From: Pseudomonas sp. P7548 | GTDB lineage: Bacteria; Pseudomonadota; Gammaproteobacteria; Pseudomonadales; Pseudomonadaceae | DNA: 64,000 nucleotides | Reading direction: 5' to 3' | Assembly (NCBI RefSeq): GCF_013386585.1 | Contig: NZ_JACARO010000036.1 | Span: 1-64,000 of the forward strand | Shown: piece by piece, positions 50,901-62,084 of the stretch | How the letters are laid out: every line of letters begins with the position of its first letter | How positions within the stretch are numbered: the first letter of the stretch is position 1 | Position numbers and translations under genes: made by a program | The notes under the pieces: model-generated | The model's input: only the letters and a program-made list of their open reading frames with translations | Told to the model about the DNA's origin: nothing | Databases searched by the model: none

Positions 50901-53426
50901 ATGACCGCAACGCAACCCCTGGAACTGCTGGCGCCCCTGTCCGGTGTGCTGCTGGCGCTGGACACGGTGCCCGATCCGGTGTTTTCCAGCCGCCTGATCG
51001 GCGATGGCCTGTGCATCGACCCCACGTCGCAGACGCTGTGCGCGCCGCTGGCCGGGGTGATCAGCAATATCCAGGACAGTGGTCATGCGGTCAGCGTTAC
51101 CGATGACAATGGCGTGCAGGTCCTGATGCACATCGGCCTGGACACCGTGAACCTGGCTGGCCAGGGCTTCACCCGGCTGGTGCAGGAAGGCCAGCGGGTG
51201 GCGGTGGGCCAACCGCTGATCGAGTTCGATGCCGACTATGTGGCGCTCAATGCCCGCAGCCTGTTGACCCTGGTGCTGGTGGTCAGCGGCGAGCCGTTCA
51301 CCGTGTTGGCTAACGGTCTTGTGGAAGTGGGCCAGCCGCTGATGCAGGTTTCTCCGGGTGAGGCCATTGAAGCGACAGATGAAGAGGAGGGCGACGCACT
51401 GTTCTCCAAGCCACTGACGTTGCCCAATGCCAACGGGTTGCACGCGCGGCCTGCGGCGGTGTTTGCCCAGGCGGCCAAAGGCTTTAACGCGAGTATTTAC
51501 CTGCACAAGCAAACCCAGAGCGCCAACGCGAAATCCTTGGTGGCGATCATGGCGCTGCAAACTGCGCACGGCGACACCTTGCAGGTGAGCGCGGCAGGTG
51601 AGGACGCCGAGGCGGCGATCAAGGCGCTCGTCACCCTGCTGGTCGAAGGTTGCGGGGAGACGGTCGCGGCAGTGGCCGAGGCGGTCGAAGCGGTGGCAGC
51701 GGTGTCGTCGGCAACCTTGCTGCGCGGCGTCTGTGCTTCGCCGGGTTCAGCCTTTGGCCAGGTGGTTCAGGTGGTAGAACCCGAGCTGGCGATCACTGAA
51801 CAGGGCGCCGGTGAAGCCGCCGAACGCGCTGCGCTACAACGTGGGCTGCTGGCGGCAACCGAGGCGTTGCAAGCCCTGCAAGCCAAGGCCGCCGGCAGCG
51901 CCCAGGCCGAGATCTTCCGCGCCCATCAGGAATTGCTCGAAGATCCGACCCTGCTTGAACATGCCCACCGCCTGCTGGCCGAGGGCAAAAGCGCCGCGTT
52001 TGCCTGGAACAGCGCCACGGTCGCCACCGCCGAGCAGTTCAAGGCGCTAGGCAATACACTGCTCGCTGAACGGGCGGCAGACCTGGCCGATGTGGGCCAG
52101 CGTGTGTTGAAACTGATCCTTGGCGTTCAAGACAGTGCCTGGGATTTACCGGAGCGCGCGATCCTGATCGCCGAGCAACTGACCCCGTCACAAACCGCCA
52201 GTCTCGATACGCGCAAAGTGCTGGGTTTTGTCACGGTCGGCGGCGGTGCCACCAGCCACGTGGCAATCCTCGCCCGGGCCCTCGGCCTGCCCGCCATCTG
52301 CGGTGTATCGCTGCAGGTGCTGTCGCTGGCCAACGGCAAACAGGTATTACTGGACGCCGACAAAGGCGAACTGCACCTGAACCCGGACCTGGCTGAAATC
52401 GAGAGGCTTGAAGCGGCGCGCCAACAGCAGACGCTGCGCCGTCAGCGTGAAGTCGCCCAGGCATCCTTGCCCGCCACGACCCGCGACGGTCATCACGTTG
52501 AAGTCACGGCCAACGTCGCCTCGCTGCAAGAGGTGGAGCAGTCCCTGGCCCTTGGCGGCGAAGGCGTCGGCCTGCTGCGTTCGGAGTTCCTCTACCTGGA
52601 CCGCAACCGGGCGCCAAGCCCCGAGGAGCAGGCTGGCACCTACACCGCCATCGCCCGCGCCCTGGGCGCCGAGCGCAACCTGGTGGTGCGCACCCTGGAC
52701 GTCGGCGGCGACAAGCCATTGGCCTATGTGCCCATGGAGGCGGAAACCAACCCGTTCCTAGGGCTACGCGGCATTCGCCTGTGCCTGGAGCGTCCTGAAC
52801 TGCTGCGCGAACAGTTTCGCGCCATCCTCGCCAGCGCCGGTTTTGCTCGGCTGCACATCATGCTGCCGATGGTCAGCCTGCTGTCGGAACTGCACTTGGC
52901 GCGCAAGATCCTGGAAGAGGAGGCGGCAGCACTCGGGCTCAACGAGTTGCCGAAGCTGGGCATCATGATCGAGGTGCCCTCGGCTGCGTTGATGGCCGAT
53001 GTGTTTGCACCCCATGTGGATTTCTTCTCCATCGGCACCAACGACCTGACCCAATACACCCTGGCCATGGACCGCGATCACCCGCGCCTGGCCAGCCAGG
53101 CCGACAGCTTTCACCCAGCGGTGCTGCGCCTGATCGCCACCACGGTCAAGGCCGCCCACGCCCATGGCAAGTGGGTGGGCGTGTGCGGCGCGTTGGCGTC
53201 CGAAGCCTTGGCTGTGCCGGTGTTGATCGGGCTGGGCGTGGATGAGCTGTCGGTCAGCGTGCCGCTGATCCCGACCATCAAGGCCACCGTGCGCGAGCTG
53301 GACCTGGCCGACTGCCATATCATCGCCCGCCAGATCCTGGGCTTGGAAGAAGCCGCCCAAGTGCGTGAGGCGTTGAGCCAATACCACGCGGCCACCGTTG
53401 AATCCTCATCTGTTTTGGAGCACTGA
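50901..53426 (+). CDS. Multidomain PTS phosphotransferase EIIA(Glc)-HPr-EI fusion (trehalose)
   Basis: A soluble 841-residue protein carrying three phosphotransfer modules. The glucose-type EIIA (1 to about 155) has His62 and the phosphorylated His77 in VLMHIGLD. HPr (about 170-255) has His181 in NGLHARPAA. EI (about 270-841) has the phosphohistidine His453 in GGGATSHVAILA and a PEP-binding C-terminal half (LVVRTLDVGGDKPL, FLGLRGIRLCLERPELLREQ, FSIGTNDLTQYTLAMDRDHP). It passes phosphate from PEP to the cysteine of TreP, so the locus carries its own complete PTS. It is paralogous to the fusion at the right edge of the window. The next gene starts 2 bases after the stop. Confidence 0.94.
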   Translation: MTATQPLELLAPLSGVLLALDTVPDPVFSSRLIGDGLCIDPTSQTLCAPLAGVISNIQDSGHAVSVTDDNGVQVLMHIGLDTVNLAGQGFTRLVQEGQRVAVGQPLIEFDADYVALNARSLLTLVLVVSGEPFTVLANGLVEVGQPLMQVSPGEAIEATDEEEGDALFSKPLTLPNANGLHARPAAVFAQAAKGFNASIYLHKQTQSANAKSLVAIMALQTAHGDTLQVSAAGEDAEAAIKALVTLLVEGCGETVAAVAEAVEAVAAVSSATLLRGVCASPGSAFGQVVQVVEPELAITEQGAGEAAERAALQRGLLAATEALQALQAKAAGSAQAEIFRAHQELLEDPTLLEHAHRLLAEGKSAAFAWNSATVATAEQFKALGNTLLAERAADLADVGQRVLKLILGVQDSAWDLPERAILIAEQLTPSQTASLDTRKVLGFVTVGGGATSHVAILARALGLPAICGVSLQVLSLANGKQVLLDADKGELHLNPDLAEIERLEAARQQQTLRRQREVAQASLPATTRDGHHVEVTANVASLQEVEQSLALGGEGVGLLRSEFLYLDRNRAPSPEEQAGTYTAIARALGAERNLVVRTLDVGGDKPLAYVPMEAETNPFLGLRGIRLCLERPELLREQFRAILASAGFARLHIMLPMVSLLSELHLARKILEEEAAALGLNELPKLGIMIEVPSAALMADVFAPHVDFFSIGTNDLTQYTLAMDRDHPRLASQADSFHPAVLRLIATTVKAAHAHGKWVGVCGALASEALAVPVLIGLGVDELSVSVPLIPTIKATVRELDLADCHIIARQILGLEEAAQVREALSQYHAATVESSSVLEH

Positions 53427-53428
53427 GC

Positions 53429-53707
53429 ATGTTCGAGAAATTGCAGCGAGCGTTTTGGAAAGCGCTGACGCCGGATCTGATTGCCGAGACGGTCGCCGCC
53501 CCGGTGCAGAATGAGTTGTCGGCAGGGGTGCTGAGCGCGCTGGGGGGGGCGGATAATCTTAAGTCGCAGCAGCGTGTGGCGCTGACACGGGTGAGGGTGC
53601 AGTTGCAGGATGCGGGGCGGTTGGATGAACAGGCATTGAAGGCAGCCGGTGTGCCGGGTGTGATGGTGTTGGCCGGCGGGGTCGTACACCTGATCACAGG
53701 TCTATAA
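53429..53707 (+). CDS. EIIB-like protein lacking the phosphorylated cysteine
   Basis: A 92-residue protein. Residues about 25-92 match a glucose-family EIIB domain (SALGGADNLKSQQRV, TRVRVQLQDAGRLDEQALKAAGVPGVMVLAGGVVHLITG). Where active EIIB has Cys in 'C.TRLR' (Cys28 of TreP), this protein has Ala51 in RVALTRVRV, so it cannot carry the phosphate. It starts 2 bases after the EIIA-HPr-EI stop and is surely cotranslated. The possibilities are a regulatory or docking decoy, or a relic. The C-terminal domain of NagE in this window shows the same Cys-to-Ala change. Confidence 0.8.
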   Translation: MFEKLQRAFWKALTPDLIAETVAAPVQNELSAGVLSALGGADNLKSQQRVALTRVRVQLQDAGRLDEQALKAAGVPGVMVLAGGVVHLITGL

Positions 53708-53722
53708 GGCGACACGAACAAA

Positions 53723-53814
53723 ATGTGGGAGCGGGCTTGCTCGCGAATGCGTAGCGTCAGTCGCTATATATACTGACTGATCCACCGCTTTCGCGAGCAA
53801 GCCCGCTCCCACAT
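53723..53814. repeat. REPIN (type A arms, convergent)
   Basis: AATGTGGGAGCGGGCTTGCT and its inverse flank a centre with GTCAGTC and TGACTGATCC. It closes the trehalose locus and lies just past the mltF stop. Confidence 0.93.
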
Positions 53815-53830
53815 GGGTTCTGCAGTGTTC

Positions 53831-55528
<1,698 letters not shown>

Positions 55529-55578
55529 CTAGAATGCACGGCCTCAAAGCACACCCCCTTCCCGAGGCTGTCCCGAAG

Positions 55579-58500
55579 ATGTTGATCCTGCGCGGCGCTC
55601 CTGCCCTTTCTGCCTTTCGCCACAGCAAACTCCTTGAGCAACTGAGCCAGAAGGTTCCAGCTGTTACAGGCCTGTACGCTGAATTTGCTCACTTCGCCGA
55701 CGTTACCGGCGTATTGACCGCCGACGAACAGCAAGTGCTGGCGCGCCTTCTGAAGTACGGCCCAAGCGTTCCCGTTCAAGAGCCGACTGGCCGCTTGTTC
55801 CTGGTTCTGCCACGGTTCGGCACCATCTCGCCCTGGTCGAGCAAGGCCAGCGACATCGCCCGCAACTGCGGCCTGGAAAAAATCCAGCGCCTGGAGCGGG
55901 GTATCGCCTTCTACGTCGCCGGCCAGTTCAGCGATGCCGACGCCGAGCTGATCGCCAGCAGCCTGCACGACCGCATGACCCAGATCATCGTCAGCCAGCT
56001 GGAACAGGCTGCCGGCCTGTTCAGCCACGCCGAGCCCAAGCCGCTGACCGCGATTGACGTGCTCGGCGGTGGCCGCGCCGCCCTCGAGAAGGCCAACACC
56101 GAACTGGGCCTGGCCCTGGCCGAAGACGAGATCGACTACCTGGTCAACGCCTTCAATGGCTTGAAGCGCAACCCGCACGACATCGAACTGATGATGTTCG
56201 CCCAGGCCAACTCCGAGCACTGCCGTCACAAGATCTTCAACGCCAGTTGGGACATCGACGGCGAAAGCCAGGAAAAAAGCCTGTTCGGCATGATCAAGAA
56301 CACCTACGTGATGCACAGCGAAGGCGTTCTGTCGGCTTATAAGGACAACGCCTCGGTAATCGTCGGCTCCGTCGCCGGCCGTTTCTTCCCGGACCCTGAG
56401 ACCCGCCAGTACGGCGCGGTGCAGGAGCCGGTGCACATCCTGATGAAGGTTGAAACCCACAACCACCCGACCGCGATTGCCCCGTTCCCGGGCGCAGCCA
56501 CCGGTTCCGGTGGCGAAATCCGTGACGAAGGTGCCACCGGCCGTGGCGCCAAGCCAAAGGCGGGCCTCACCGGTTTCACCGTGTCCAACCTGCAGATCCC
56601 GGGCTTCGAACAGCCGTGGGAAGTGCCGTACGGCAAGCCTGAGCGCATCGTTACTGCACTGGACATCATGATTGAAGGCCCGCTGGGCGGCGCTGCATTC
56701 AACAACGAATTCGGCCGTCCTGCGTTGACGGGCTACTTCCGTACCTTCGAACAGTCCATCACCACCCCCCGTGGCGATGAAGTGCGCGGCTACCACAAGC
56801 CGATCATGCTGGCTGGCGGCATGGGCAACATCCGTGAAGAACACGTCAAGAAAGGCGAGATCCTGGTCGGCTCCAAGCTGATCGTGCTCGGCGGCCCGGC
56901 GATGCTCATCGGCCTGGGCGGCGGCGCGGCTTCCTCCATGGCCACCGGCACCAGCTCGGCAGACTTGGACTTTGCTTCCGTACAGCGCGAAAACCCAGAG
57001 ATGGAGCGTCGCTGCCAGGAAGTCATCGACCGTTGCTGGCAGTTGGGTGACAAGAACCCGATCAGCTTCATCCACGACGTCGGCGCGGGCGGTCTGTCCA
57101 ACGCCTTCCCGGAACTGGTCAACGACGGTGACCGTGGTGGCCGTTTCGAACTGCGCAACATTCCAAACGACGAGCCGGGCATGGCCCCGCACGAAATCTG
57201 GAGCAACGAATCCCAGGAACGCTACGTACTGGCCGTCGGCCCAGAAGACTTCGCGCGCTTCCAGGCCATCTGCGAACGCGAGCGCTGCCCGTTTGCCGTG
57301 GTCGGCGAAGCCACTGCCGAGCCGCAACTGACCGTGACCGACAGCCACTTCGGCAACAGCCCGGTGGACATGCCGCTCGAAGTGCTGCTGGGCAAAGCCC
57401 CGCGCATGCACCGTTCGGCGGTACGTGAAACCGAGCTGGGCGACGACTTTGACCCAAGCACACTGGAACTGGCCGACAGCATCGAACGTGTGCTGCACCA
57501 TCCGGCTGTGGCAAGCAAAAGCTTCCTGATCACCATCGGCGACCGCACCATCACTGGCCTGGTTGCCCGTGACCAAATGGTTGGCCCATGGCAGGTTCCA
57601 GTGGCTGACGTTGCCGTCACCGCCACCAGCTTTGACGTCTACACCGGTGAAGCCATGGCCATGGGCGAGCGTACCCCGCTGGCCCTGCTGGACGCCCCGG
57701 CGTCGGGCCGCATGGCCATTGGTGAAACCCTCACCAACATCGCGGCGTCGCGCATCGGCAAGCTGTCCGACATCAAGTTGTCGGCCAACTGGATGTCCGC
57801 TGCCGGTCACCCGGGTGAAGACGCGCGCCTGTACGACACCGTTAAAGCGGTCGGCATGGAACTGTGCCCTGAGCTGGGCCTGACCATTCCGGTGGGCAAG
57901 GACTCCATGTCCATGGCCACGCGCTGGAACGAAGACGGTTCGGACAAGAGCGTCACCTCGCCGTTGTCGCTGATCGTCACCGGTTTTGCGCCGGTCACCG
58001 ACATCCGCCAGACCCTGACCCCGCAACTGCGCATGGACAAGGGCACCACCGACCTGATCCTGATCGACCTGGGCCGTGGCCAGAACCGCATGGGCGCCTC
58101 GATCCTCGCGCAGACCCATGGCAAGTTGGGCAAGCAGGCACCGGACGTCGATGACGCCGAAGACCTAAAAGCCTTCTTCGCGGTGATCCAGGGCCTCAAC
58201 GCTGACGGCCACCTGCTGGCTTACCACGACCGTTCCGATGGTGGCTTGCTGACCAGCGTCGTGGAAATGGCCTTCGCCGGTCACTGCGGCTTGAACATCG
58301 TGCTCGACAGCGTTGCCGAGGATGCGTCTGAAATCAACGGCATCCTGTTCAACGAAGAACTGGGTGCGGTGATCCAGGTTCGCCAGGACGCAACGCCAGA
58401 CGTACTCGCACAGTTCAGCGCCGCTGGCCTGGACGATTGCGTGGCTGTGATCGGCCAGCCGATCAACAACGGCGAGATCAACATCTCGTTCAATGGCGAT

Positions 58501-59475
58501 ACCGTGTTTGCCGGCCAGCGCCGCTTGCTGCAACGCCAGTGGGCTGAAACCAGTTACCAGATCCAACGCCTGCGTGATAACGCCGACTGCGCCGAGCAGG
58601 AATTCGACGTGATCCTGGAAGAAGACAACCCGGGCCTGAGCACCAAGCTCAGCTTCGACGTCAACCAGGACATTGCCGCGCCCTACATCAAGAAAGGCAT
58701 CCGCCCACAAGTTGCCGTACTGCGTGAGCAGGGCGTCAACGGCCAGGTGGAAATGGCGGCCGCGTTCGACCGCGCCGGCTTCAATGCGATCGACGTGCAC
58801 ATGAGCGACATCCTCGCCGGTCGCGTTGACCTCAATGAGTTCAAAGGTCTGGTGGCCTGCGGCGGTTTCTCCTACGGCGACGTGCTGGGTGCCGGTGAAG
58901 GCTGGGCCAAATCGGCCCTGTTCAACAGCCGTGCCCGCGACGCGTTCCAAGGTTTCTTTGAGCGCAACGACAGCTTCACCCTGGGTGTGTGCAACGGTTG
59001 CCAGATGATGTCCAACCTCAGCGAACTGATCCCGGGCAGCGAGTTCTGGCCGCACTTTGTGCGCAACCGTTCCGAGCAGTTCGAAGCCCGTGTCGCCATG
59101 GTACAGGTGCAGGAGTCCAACTCGATCTTCCTGCAAGGCATGGCCGGTTCGCGCATGCCGATCGCCATCGCCCACGGTGAAGGCCATGCCGAGTTCGCCA
59201 GCGAAGAAGCGTTGCTGGAAGCCGACCTGTCCGGTTGCGTGGCCATGCGTTTCGTCGACAACCACGGCAAGGTCACCGAGACCTACCCGGCCAACCCGAA
59301 CGGTTCGCCGCGCGGGATCACCGGCCTTACCAGCCGCGACGGCCGCGTGACCATCATGATGCCGCACCCGGAGCGCGTGTTCCGCGCCGTGCAGAACTCG
59401 TGGCGCCCGGAAGAGTGGAACGAAGACGGCGCCTGGATGCGCATGTTCCGCAACGCCCGCGTGTGGGTGAACTAA
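55579..59475 (+). CDS. purL: Phosphoribosylformylglycinamidine synthase PurL
   Basis: Converts FGAR to FGAM in purine synthesis using glutamine and ATP. It has 1298 residues, the large single-chain form. An N-terminal PurS-like domain is followed by the AIR-synthase-like halves ([49 protein letters not shown]) and a C-terminal class I glutaminase with the nucleophile Cys in [16 protein letters not shown] and a closing [16 protein letters not shown]. The ATG at 55579 gives the standard [20 protein letters not shown]. It is divergent from mltF, with a 287-base gap. Confidence 0.97.
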   Translation: MLILRGAPALSAFRHSKLLEQLSQKVPAVTGLYAEFAHFADVTGVLTADEQQVLARLLKYGPSVPVQEPTGRLFLVLPRFGTISPWSSKASDIARNCGLEKIQRLERGIAFYVAGQFSDADAELIASSLHDRMTQIIVSQLEQAAGLFSHAEPKPLTAIDVLGGGRAALEKANTELGLALAEDEIDYLVNAFNGLKRNPHDIELMMFAQANSEHCRHKIFNASWDIDGESQEKSLFGMIKNTYVMHSEGVLSAYKDNASVIVGSVAGRFFPDPETRQYGAVQEPVHILMKVETHNHPTAIAPFPGAATGSGGEIRDEGATGRGAKPKAGLTGFTVSNLQIPGFEQPWEVPYGKPERIVTALDIMIEGPLGGAAFNNEFGRPALTGYFRTFEQSITTPRGDEVRGYHKPIMLAGGMGNIREEHVKKGEILVGSKLIVLGGPAMLIGLGGGAASSMATGTSSADLDFASVQRENPEMERRCQEVIDRCWQLGDKNPISFIHDVGAGGLSNAFPELVNDGDRGGRFELRNIPNDEPGMAPHEIWSNESQERYVLAVGPEDFARFQAICERERCPFAVVGEATAEPQLTVTDSHFGNSPVDMPLEVLLGKAPRMHRSAVRETELGDDFDPSTLELADSIERVLHHPAVASKSFLITIGDRTITGLVARDQMVGPWQVPVADVAVTATSFDVYTGEAMAMGERTPLALLDAPASGRMAIGETLTNIAASRIGKLSDIKLSANWMSAAGHPGEDARLYDTVKAVGMELCPELGLTIPVGKDSMSMATRWNEDGSDKSVTSPLSLIVTGFAPVTDIRQTLTPQLRMDKGTTDLILIDLGRGQNRMGASILAQTHGKLGKQAPDVDDAEDLKAFFAVIQGLNADGHLLAYHDRSDGGLLTSVVEMAFAGHCGLNIVLDSVAEDASEINGILFNEELGAVIQVRQDATPDVLAQFSAAGLDDCVAVIGQPINNGEINISFNGDTVFAGQRRLLQRQWAETSYQIQRLRDNADCAEQEFDVILEEDNPGLSTKLSFDVNQDIAAPYIKKGIRPQVAVLREQGVNGQVEMAAAFDRAGFNAIDVHMSDILAGRVDLNEFKGLVACGGFSYGDVLGAGEGWAKSALFNSRARDAFQGFFERNDSFTLGVCNGCQMMSNLSELIPGSEFWPHFVRNRSEQFEARVAMVQVQESNSIFLQGMAGSRMPIAIAHGEGHAEFASEEALLEADLSGCVAMRFVDNHGKVTETYPANPNGSPRGITGLTSRDGRVTIMMPHPERVFRAVQNSWRPEEWNEDGAWMRMFRNARVWVN

Positions 59476-59479
59476 GGCG

Positions 59480-59791
59480 GTGTACAAGCTCGCCTTCTTC
59501 GTACCCGCAAGCCACGTGGAGACGGTGAAAACCGCCGTCTTCGCTGCCGGCGGCGGGCGCATCGGCAACTACGACAGCTGTGCCTGGCAAGTGCTGGGCC
59601 AGGGCCAATTCCGCGCGATGGACGGCAGCCAGCCGTTTATCGGGCAGATTGGCCAGGTTGAAGTGGTTGAGGAATGGAAGGTTGAGCTGGTGGTGGCGGA
59701 TGAGTTGATCGTGGCTGTCGTGGCTGCGCTCAAACTGAGCCACCCGTACGAGACACCGGCGTATGAGGTGTGGCAGTTGGCGGATTTCTGA
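59480..59791 (+). CDS. YqfO/NIF3-like small protein (103 aa)
   Basis: A 103-residue protein resembling the CutA1-like insert of YqfO/NIF3 proteins, present alone in many gammaproteobacteria. Key stretches are MYKLAFFVPASHVETVKTAV, FAAGGGRIGNYDSCAWQ and the C-terminal LKLSHPYETPAYEVWQL, which is the family's conserved 'HPYE.PAY'. The start is GTG 4 bases after the purL stop, with AAGGCGG as a poor Shine-Dalgarno, so translation is probably coupled to purL. The function is unknown; trimeric or metal-binding folds are known for relatives. A strong terminator follows. Confidence 0.88.
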   Translation: MYKLAFFVPASHVETVKTAVFAAGGGRIGNYDSCAWQVLGQGQFRAMDGSQPFIGQIGQVEVVEEWKVELVVADELIVAVVAALKLSHPYETPAYEVWQLADF

Positions 59792-59813
59792 TTCGCACGC
59801 TGCAAAAACAAGA

Positions 59814-59847
59814 AACCCGCTGGGCCAGTTTGGTCAGCGGGTTTTTT
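59814..59847 (+). terminator. Intrinsic terminator after the purL unit
   Basis: AACCCGCTG/CAGCGGGTT has a 12-base loop and is followed by a T-run, about 25 bases past the stop of the 103-residue gene. Confidence 0.9.
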
Positions 59848-59865
59848 GTTGGCTTTACGAGCCTA

Positions 59866-59882
59866 TTCGCGAGCAAGCCCGC
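59866..59882. repeat. Single REP arm
   Basis: TTCGCGAGCAAGCCCGC is one arm of a type A REP with no nearby partner. It lies between the terminator and the structured leader of the DUF6124-like remnant. Confidence 0.7.
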
Positions 59883-59900
59883 CGAAACCTCACCCGTTAG

Positions 59901-59990
59901 TCACAAGCGCCTTTATAGTTGCGGCGCTTTTTCATGGTCGCCATTTATGGTGGCTGTGTGCGGGAGACCTTCGGGTCTACAGCCCAAATC
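59901..59990 (+). ncRNA. Structured leader-like element upstream of DUF6124-like remnant
   Basis: The nested hairpin GGCTGT-N7-AGACC-TTCG-GGTCT-ACAGCC (59952-59984) has a UUCG tetraloop. It is preceded by ATGG-TCG-CCAT (59934-59944) and by GGCGC. From memory, closely similar sequence (CATGGTCGCCA..., GGGAGACCTTCGGGTCT) precedes DUF3077/DUF6124 genes in many pseudomonads. This is therefore probably the 5' leader of such a gene. Its function is unknown. Confidence 0.5.
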
Positions 59991-59995
59991 CCCCG

Positions 59996-60247
59996 TCTGA
60001 CGCTCACCCCACCGACCAACTCTTCACCGTACGGCTCAGTCTCGATAGCGAAACCTTACTCGCCAATGCCGCCCAGGATATTGCGTCGGCACAGGCTCTG
60101 ACGGGGCACCTGGCCTTTGAGATCGATGGCGTCCAACGAGAGATCGCGCTGGCAGTTCACCGTATGCTTGAAGGTATCCAGTTGATGGTGGATAGGGTGT
60201 TGGATTTGAATGACATTTCTAGTCTCAACACTCCAGTCGCCAGTTAA
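59996..60247 (+). pseudogene. DUF6124-like gene remnant (C-terminal part only)
   Basis: The frame encodes FTVRLSLDSETLLANAAQDIA, SAQALTGHLAFEIDGVQREI and ALAVHRMLEGIQLMVDRVLD. This resembles the C-terminal half of the small Pseudomonas DUF6124/DUF3077 proteins (typical LLANA.E.LASA...GVQR..L...M.GE..V...LD pattern). No start codon with a ribosome-binding site lies in frame: upstream the frame runs straight into the structured leader. The N-terminal half, about 50 codons, appears to have been deleted, joining leader to C-terminal half near 59990-60010. Family recognition is from memory, so certainty is moderate. Confidence 0.55.
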
Positions 60248-60252
60248 GGCTA

Positions 60253-60328
60253 ATCGCAGGCAAGCCAGCTCCCACATTTTGAATGTATCCACAGATCAAA
60301 AATGTGGGAGCCGGGCTTGCCCGCGATG
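60253..60328. repeat. REP pair (mixed arms, divergent)
   Basis: TAATCGCAGGCAAGCCAGCT on the left and TGTGGGAGCCGGGCTTGCCC on the right enclose about 35 bases. It lies between the DUF6124 remnant and the nagE stop. Confidence 0.82.
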
Positions 60329-60351
60329 TGGCCAGTTCAGGCAAGGATCAA

Positions 60352-62058
60352 TTAAGCCCCAGCCCCAATCTGGCGGCCACTGACCAACCGCTCCAACGCC
60401 TCGCTCAATCCCGAGGCCTTGTCACCGATCAACAGGTGCCAAACGCCGCTTTCCATCTGGCTGACCCCTTGGCAGCCCAGCGCGGTCAGATCGGTTTCTG
60501 ACAGCACCGAATCATCCCCCAATTCCACCCGAAGCCGCGTCATCGCCACGGCTTCGAGCTGGCGCACATTTCCTCGACCGCCCAGTGCGTTCAACCATTT
60601 CTCGGCTTCCTGCACATTCACCGCCACCGGCTTATCCACAGGCGCAACCGCAACAGGCGCGCTGGCCACAAACGACGGCATGGCCAAACGAATCTCATCG
60701 GCAATGCTGTCGGCCATCGGTCCGACCACCACCTGCAAGCTCCCGCCATTCCCCGGCCGAACCACGGCCATGGCGCCGAGTGCTTTCAACTCCGCATCCA
60801 CCGCCTTGTTGCGATCCACCATGTCCAACCGCAGGCGCGTGGTGCAGGCACCGACGCTCAGCAGATTCTCTGCACCGCCCAAGGCCTGGATGTACGCCGT
60901 GGCGCGCTGGTTATTACTCATCGCCTCAGCCTGCACCACCTGGATATCTTCCCGCCCCGGTGTCTTCAGGTTAAAGCGGCGAATGCAGTAGTTGAACACG
61001 CTGTAGTAGACCACCGCATAGACCAAGCCCACCGGGAACACCAGCCAGCCATTGGTGGACTTGCCCCAGCCCAGCACCATGTCGATAAACCCACCGGAAA
61101 AGGTAAACCCGAGGTGGATATTCAGCATATTGGTGACCGCCATCGACAGGCCGGTCAGCACCGCGTGGATCAGATACAAAAACGGCGCGAGGAACATGAA
61201 CGCGAATTCAATCGGCTCGGTCACCCCGGTCAAAAACGAGGTCAACGCCATCGACAGGAAAATCCCGCCCATCACTTTACGGCGCTCCGGCAAGGCATTG
61301 CGGTACATCGCCAAACAGGCCGCCGGCAGGCCGAAGAGCATCACCGGGAACATGCCCGTCATGAACTGGCCACCTTTCGGGTCGCCAGCGAAGTAGCGAG
61401 TCAGGTCACCCGTCACCACCGCGCCGGTCACCGGGTCGGTGAAGCTGCCGAACACAAACCAGGCCATGTTGTTGAGGATGTGGTGCAGGCCGGTGACGAT
61501 CAGCAGGCGGTTGAACACGCCAAACACGAAGGCGCCGAAGCTGCCGCTTTCCATCAGCAGCACGCCGAAACTGTTGATGCCGTGCTGGATCGGCGGCCAG
61601 ATGAGGCCAAAGATCACGCCCAGTGCAACCGCCGAGAAACCGGTGACAATCGGCACAAACCGCCGCCCGCCGAAGAAGGCCAGGTACTCCGGCAGCTTGA
61701 TGTCCTTGAAGCGGTTGTACAGCCCGCCCGCCATCAGGCCGCTGGCGATACCGGCGAGCATGCCCATGTTGATGGTGCTGTCCATCACCTTGAGGGTAGA
61801 GATCATCACCAGGTAACCAATTGCCCCGGCCAGGCCCGCGGTGCCGTTGTTGTCGCGGGCAAAACCCACGGCAATACCAATGGCGAAGATCAGCGCCAGG
61901 TTGGCGAAGATCGCTTGCCCCGCGTCGTGCATCACCGCGATGTTCAAGAGATCAGTGTCACCCAGGCGCAATAGGAGGCCGGCGATCGGCAGGATCGCGA
62001 TCGGCAGCATCAGTGCACGGCCCAGGCGTTGCAGGCCTTCGATGAAATGTTGGTACAT
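60352..62058 (-). CDS. nagE: N-acetylglucosamine-specific PTS permease EIICB with extra EIIB-like tail (NagE)
   Basis: Imports and phosphorylates N-acetylglucosamine. It has 568 residues. The EIIC membrane domain (about 1-365) has GLHHILNNMAWFVFGSF, GVTEPIEFAFMFLAPFLY and LNIHLGFTFSGGFIDMVLGW, typical of the GlcNAc type. An EIIB domain (about 385-460) carries the phosphocysteine Cys405 in GACTTRLRLD. A second EIIB-like domain (about 485-560) has Ala505 in place of the cysteine (AVAMTRLRVE). There is no EIIA. The ATG at 62058 has GGGAGACTCGCC upstream and begins the first membrane segment. It lies 26 bases downstream of the EIIA-HPr-EI fusion gene. Confidence 0.93.
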   Translation of the reverse strand: MYQHFIEGLQRLGRALMLPIAILPIAGLLLRLGDTDLLNIAVMHDAGQAIFANLALIFAIGIAVGFARDNNGTAGLAGAIGYLVMISTLKVMDSTINMGMLAGIASGLMAGGLYNRFKDIKLPEYLAFFGGRRFVPIVTGFSAVALGVIFGLIWPPIQHGINSFGVLLMESGSFGAFVFGVFNRLLIVTGLHHILNNMAWFVFGSFTDPVTGAVVTGDLTRYFAGDPKGGQFMTGMFPVMLFGLPAACLAMYRNALPERRKVMGGIFLSMALTSFLTGVTEPIEFAFMFLAPFLYLIHAVLTGLSMAVTNMLNIHLGFTFSGGFIDMVLGWGKSTNGWLVFPVGLVYAVVYYSVFNYCIRRFNLKTPGREDIQVVQAEAMSNNQRATAYIQALGGAENLLSVGACTTRLRLDMVDRNKAVDAELKALGAMAVVRPGNGGSLQVVVGPMADSIADEIRLAMPSFVASAPVAVAPVDKPVAVNVQEAEKWLNALGGRGNVRQLEAVAMTRLRVELGDDSVLSETDLTALGCQGVSQMESGVWHLLIGDKASGLSEALERLVSGRQIGAGA

Positions 62059-62084
62059 GGCGAGTCTCCCTTTTCTTGTTGTTG

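Larger units (their letters stand above)
59792..60351. other. 560-base region without an intact gene
   Basis: Between the YqfO-like gene and nagE the sequence holds a terminator, a single REP arm, the structured leader, the DUF6124-like remnant and a REP pair. I see no other coding sequence in it. Confidence 0.7.

Noticed and set aside
59919..60101. Small ORF over the structured leader
   Set aside because: It lies in a different frame from the DUF6124-like remnant, has no family similarity and overlaps the hairpins.
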